Positions 6,039 to 8,646 of a stretch of 8,646 bases of DNA are shown in pieces; positions within the stretch are counted from its first letter, which is position 1; each line of letters begins with the position of its first letter. The DNA lies in contig JASEHP010000057.1 of NCBI GenBank assembly GCA_030018605.1, forward strand, positions 1-8,646, in the 5' to 3' direction. This DNA is from Thermodesulfovibrionales bacterium. GTDB lineage: Bacteria; Nitrospirota; Thermodesulfovibrionia; Thermodesulfovibrionales; UBA1546. A program made the position numbers and the translations under genes. Under the pieces are notes generated by a model that ran no database searches, was not told the DNA's origin, and saw only the letters and a program-made list of their open reading frames with translations.

Positions 6039-6073
6039 TCCTTATTGGTAATTTTTAAGGAACTTCGTGAAGT
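6039..6073 (-). other. Weak dyads between clpC and the DUF4416 gene
   Basis: ACTTCGTGAAGT (6062-6073) is a perfect 12-bp palindrome that begins at the clpC stop codon. TCCTTA (6039-6044) and TAAGGA (6056-6061) can pair across 11 nt. Neither is followed by a T-tract on the minus strand, so I do not call a terminator. They might form alternative structures in the intergenic part of the message. Confidence 0.2.
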
Positions 6074-8517
6074 CAATTTACCACGGAAAACACCTGAGCC
6101 TCTTCGGCTTCAACAAAGGTTGGGATTCCAGATTCAAGCACAACTTTTATTTTGTGCGTGCCTTTAAATCTGCCTTTGAGCAGCTCTTCTGACAGTGGAT
6201 CCTCTATTTCTTTCTGCATTGCCCTTCTCATGGGCCGCGCCCCGTAGTTTGGCTGATAATAGGTTTTTACAAGCCATTCTTTAACAGCATAGTCTATTTC
6301 TACTACAATATCCTGTTCAAGCAGCTGCTTATTGGTCTCGTTTATAAGCATGTCAATAATTGAGAACAGATGCTCCTTTTCAAGCGGATGAAATACGACT
6401 ATCTCGTCGACACGGTTGAGGAATTCAGGGTTAAATGCCTTTTTGAGTTCAACAAGCACATTATCCTTTATCTTCTGATAGACATCATCTGATTTGGTTC
6501 TCTGGAAGCCCAGAGGAGTCGCTTTCTCAATAATCCTGGCGCCTATGTTTGAGGTCATGATTATGACCGCATTCTTAAAGTCAACCTTCCTGCCAAAACT
6601 GTCTGTCAGAACGCCTTCATCAAGCACCTGAAGAAGTATATTGAACACATCCGGATGCGCTTTTTCTATCTCGTCAAAGAGGATGACGGAATATGGTTTT
6701 TCCCTGATCTTTTCAGTAAGCTGTCCTCCTTCTTCGTATCCCACATAACCCGGAGGCGCGCCTGTCAGCTTGGACACATTGAACCTCTCCATATACTCCG
6801 ACATATCAACCTTAACAAGGGCATTCTCATCATTGAAAAGAAACTCTGCAAGCGCTTTTGCAAGTTCGGTCTTTCCGACGCCCGTTGGCCCCAGGAAGAA
6901 GAAAGAGCCGATAGGTTTTTTCTTGCTCTTTAAGCCTGCCCTTGACCTCCTGATTGCTCTTGATACGGCTTTTATCGCTTCATTCTGAGAGATTATCCGG
7001 TTATGTATGACCTCTTCCATCTTTAGAAGTTTTTCGGATTCTTTTTCTTCGAGCCTTAAGAGCGGGATGCCTGTCATCTTTGAAACAGTGTAGGTCACAT
7101 CGTCTTCGGATATGACAGGAATTTCTTTATTGAGGTTGTCCTTCCATTGTTTTAATATCTGGTCGTGGAGTTTTTTAAGTTTTTCTTCCTCATTCCGTAT
7201 GGATGCGGCTTTCTCAATGTCGTGGAGCTTTACATAAAGATTTTTTTCTCTTGTCAGCCTTGCTATGTCGTGTTCCAGTTCTTTTATTTCTCCGGGAGGG
7301 GTGTATCTCTTAAGGTTGACCCTTGCGCCTGTTTCATCAATGATGTCAATTGCCTTATCCGGCAGATGCCTGTCGGATATATACCGGTCAGACAGCTTTG
7401 AGGCTGCTGTTATTGCTTCGTTGCTGATTTTTACCCTGTGATGGGACTCATATCTGCTTCTTAGTCCTGTCAGGATATCAATTGTTGCATCTACAGAAGG
7501 AGATTCAACTTTGATCGGCTGGAACCTTCTCTCAAGTGCGCCGTCTTTTTCCACATATTTTCTGTATTCGTCAGGCGTTGTTGCGCCGATACATTTAATC
7601 TCGCCTCTGGACAGCGCAGGTTTAAGCATGCTTGACGCATCCACAGAGCCCTCTGCGGCACCCGCACCTATTAATGTATGGAGTTCATCAACGAAGAGAA
7701 TCACGTTGTCCGTGTGAGTTATCTCCTTCATCACGACCTTCAGCCTCTCTTCGAACTGTCCCCTGTATTTGGTTCCGGCTATGAGCGCGCCGAGGTCAAG
7801 GGATACGATTCTCTTGCCGAGAAGATTTTCCGGCACGTCCGCAAGCACGATTTTTTGGGCGAGGCCCTCAACAATAGCTGTCTTGCCCACGCCGGGCTCG
7901 CCGATTATCACGGGATTGTTTTTGATGCGCCTGCCGAGTATCTGAAGCACGCGCTCAATCTCATCCTCCCTGCCTATTACAGGGTCCAGTTTTCCTTCCT
8001 TTGCCATCTGCGTAAGATCCCTGCCGAATTCATCAAGGGCAGGCGTTGTGCTCCGCCTTTCCCTTACGGTATGTGTCTGCGGCCTCATCGAGAAATTTAT
8101 TGCAAGCTGTCTTGCAGCCAGAAGGTTCGCTCCGAGGCTTCTGAGCGTTCTGCCTGCTATTCCCTCGTCTTCGCGTAAGATGCCGAGCAGAAGATGCTCG
8201 CTTCCTATATAGCTGTGGCCGATAAGCCTTGCTTCTTCCACCGCAAGCTCAAGGACTTTTTTTGCGCGCGGAGTAAACGGTATATCGCCGAATGTAAGCA
8301 CATTTGTGCCGTAGGGGAGTTTCCGCTCTACTTCCATGCGCACCTCTTCTGTTGAGATGCCCATCTTTTTGATTATTGCGGCGCTTATCCCTTCTTCTTC
8401 TCTCAGAAGGGCGAGCAGGAGATGCTCTGTCCCGAGGTAATCGTTCTGGCGCTTTTCAGCCTCTTCCCTTGCGTAGATGATTACTTTTCTGCCACGCTCT
8501 GTGAACTTCTCAAACAT
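6073..8517 (-). CDS. clpC: ClpC-type ATP-dependent unfoldase of the Clp protease
   Basis: This is a complete 814-residue AAA+ unfoldase that feeds substrates to ClpP in the cytoplasm. The N-domain has two Clp repeats, with EHLLLALL (31-38) and EHLLLGIL (107-114). First ATPase: Walker A GEPGVGKT (206-213), Walker B ending in D277/E278, arginine-finger region GALERRF (326-332). The middle domain is short (about 410-460) and contains a UVR-like motif near 434-448, as in ClpC and unlike the long coiled coil of ClpB. Second ATPase: GPTGVGKT (543-550), FDEIEKAH (614-621), EFLNRVDE (698-705). LGF at 669-671 is the loop tripeptide that docks on ClpP. ClpC often works with adaptors or arginine phosphorylation; no mecA, mcsA/mcsB or clpP is nearby. 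AAGGAG at 8532-8527, 9 nt from the ATG, supports the start. Confidence 0.96.
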   Translation of the reverse strand: MFEKFTERGRKVIIYAREEAEKRQNDYLGTEHLLLALLREEEGISAAIIKKMGISTEEVRMEVERKLPYGTNVLTFGDIPFTPRAKKVLELAVEEARLIGHSYIGSEHLLLGILREDEGIAGRTLRSLGANLLAARQLAINFSMRPQTHTVRERRSTTPALDEFGRDLTQMAKEGKLDPVIGREDEIERVLQILGRRIKNNPVIIGEPGVGKTAIVEGLAQKIVLADVPENLLGKRIVSLDLGALIAGTKYRGQFEERLKVVMKEITHTDNVILFVDELHTLIGAGAAEGSVDASSMLKPALSRGEIKCIGATTPDEYRKYVEKDGALERRFQPIKVESPSVDATIDILTGLRSRYESHHRVKISNEAITAASKLSDRYISDRHLPDKAIDIIDETGARVNLKRYTPPGEIKELEHDIARLTREKNLYVKLHDIEKAASIRNEEEKLKKLHDQILKQWKDNLNKEIPVISEDDVTYTVSKMTGIPLLRLEEKESEKLLKMEEVIHNRIISQNEAIKAVSRAIRRSRAGLKSKKKPIGSFFFLGPTGVGKTELAKALAEFLFNDENALVKVDMSEYMERFNVSKLTGAPPGYVGYEEGGQLTEKIREKPYSVILFDEIEKAHPDVFNILLQVLDEGVLTDSFGRKVDFKNAVIIMTSNIGARIIEKATPLGFQRTKSDDVYQKIKDNVLVELKKAFNPEFLNRVDEIVVFHPLEKEHLFSIIDMLINETNKQLLEQDIVVEIDYAVKEWLVKTYYQPNYGARPMRRAMQKEIEDPLSEELLKGRFKGTHKIKVVLESGIPTFVEAEEAQVFSVVN

Positions 8518-8558
8518 AAGATAAATCTCCTTCTGGAAGTTCTATAGTTCTTAATTAA

Positions 8559-8587
8559 ATAATACTTTTTTCGGTTGTTAAAGTCAA
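8559..8587 (-). promoter_or_regulatory. Sigma70-type promoter of clpC
   Basis: Read on the minus strand, TTGACT (8587-8582, 5 of 6) and TATTAT (8564-8559, 5 of 6) are separated by exactly 17 bp. Transcription should start near 8552, giving a leader of about 35 nt that contains AAGGAG at 8532-8527. I see no CIRCE element and no CtsR-like heptad repeat around it. Confidence 0.65.
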
Positions 8588-8646
8588 TGTATTGTATAAG
8601 TTCCATACAAATGCGACATACCTCCTTTTTTGATGAGATAGTCAAC
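8584..8646 (-). CDS. Possible C-terminal end of an upstream minus-strand gene (partial)
   Basis: The minus strand is open from the window edge (8646) for 20 codons, reading DYLIKKGGMSHLYGTYTIH near its end, to a TGA at 8586-8584. The stop overlaps the -35 hexamer of clpC, which would be a normal place for a preceding gene to end. Twenty open codons are weak evidence and the family cannot be identified. An AAGGAGG sequence inside it (8626-8620) could instead mean a short leader frame. Confidence 0.25.
   Translation of the reverse strand, partial: VDYLIKKGGMSHLYGTYTIH
8592..8610. promoter_or_regulatory. Inverted repeat upstream of the clpC promoter
   Basis: TTGTAT (8592-8597) and ATACAA (8605-8610) form a perfect 6-bp dyad with a 7-bp spacer. 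The dyad ends 4 bp upstream of the -35 hexamer of clpC. The position, centred near -49, fits an activator or an upstream operator. The sequence does not match a heat-shock operator that I know. It could also be chance in AT-rich DNA. Confidence 0.35.

Noticed and set aside
6062..6073. ACTTCGTGAAGT palindrome as clpC terminator
   Set aside because: The stem is only 5-6 bp with a 2-nt central loop, and no T-tract follows on the minus strand.
7678..8178. 166-codon frame antisense to clpC
   Set aside because: It lies wholly opposite the conserved first ATPase region of clpC. It lacks a ribosome binding site and its product has no recognisable motif, so it is a shadow of clpC codon use.
8493..8625. 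Frame of about 41 codons beginning MELIQYIDFNN on the minus strand across the clpC promoter and start
   Set aside because: The nearest ribosome binding site is about 14 nt from its ATG, and the frame spans the promoter and overlaps the well-supported clpC start.

Overview
The window looks like chromosomal DNA of a free-living, Gram-negative-type bacterium with c-type cytochrome respiration. It has two CxxCH cytochromes with export or membrane signals, a periplasmic DUF2059 protein, a DUF2769 cysteine-rich protein, a DUF4416 protein and a ClpC-type (not ClpA/ClpB) unfoldase. I associate this mix with Nitrospirota (Thermodesulfovibrio-like) or neighbouring deep-branching and former deltaproteobacterial groups. 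That placement is inferred from gene families only; no rRNA or phylogenetic marker was tested. I see no tRNA, rRNA, insertion sequence, phage gene or CRISPR array.

Left part, + strand (1-4241). A 15-bp direct repeat and a sigma70-like promoter precede a small secreted monohaem cytochrome c (114-476). A hairpin plus T-tract sits between it and a four-helix membrane protein with a C-terminal cytochrome c domain (535-1287). Six bases later starts a cytoplasmic GH15 glucoamylase-type enzyme (1294-3276), then a DUF2769 cysteine-cluster protein (3292-3582). Inside the 3' end of the DUF2769 gene lies a small unlisted frame for a lipoprotein signal peptide with an apparent ATT start (3513-3632). Next is a secreted DUF2059 protein (3702-4241). 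The spacing suggests that 535-3632 are co-transcribed.

Middle (4294-5438). A near-consensus promoter with a very short leader drives proB, glutamate 5-kinase with a PUA domain, the first step of proline synthesis. No proA is adjacent. proB converges on the minus-strand block, with a hairpin in the 35-bp gap.

Right part, - strand (8646-5474). A strong sigma70-like promoter and an upstream dyad precede clpC (8517-6073), followed 74 bp later by a DUF4416 gene (5998-5474). A short open frame at the right edge may be the C-terminus of another minus-strand gene.

Most of the window is ordinary housekeeping plus poorly characterised families. The observation I consider most worth checking is the junction at 3499-3632. 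A single T at position 3515 separates the present sequence from a classical ATGA stop/start overlap between the DUF2769 gene and a lipoprotein gene.
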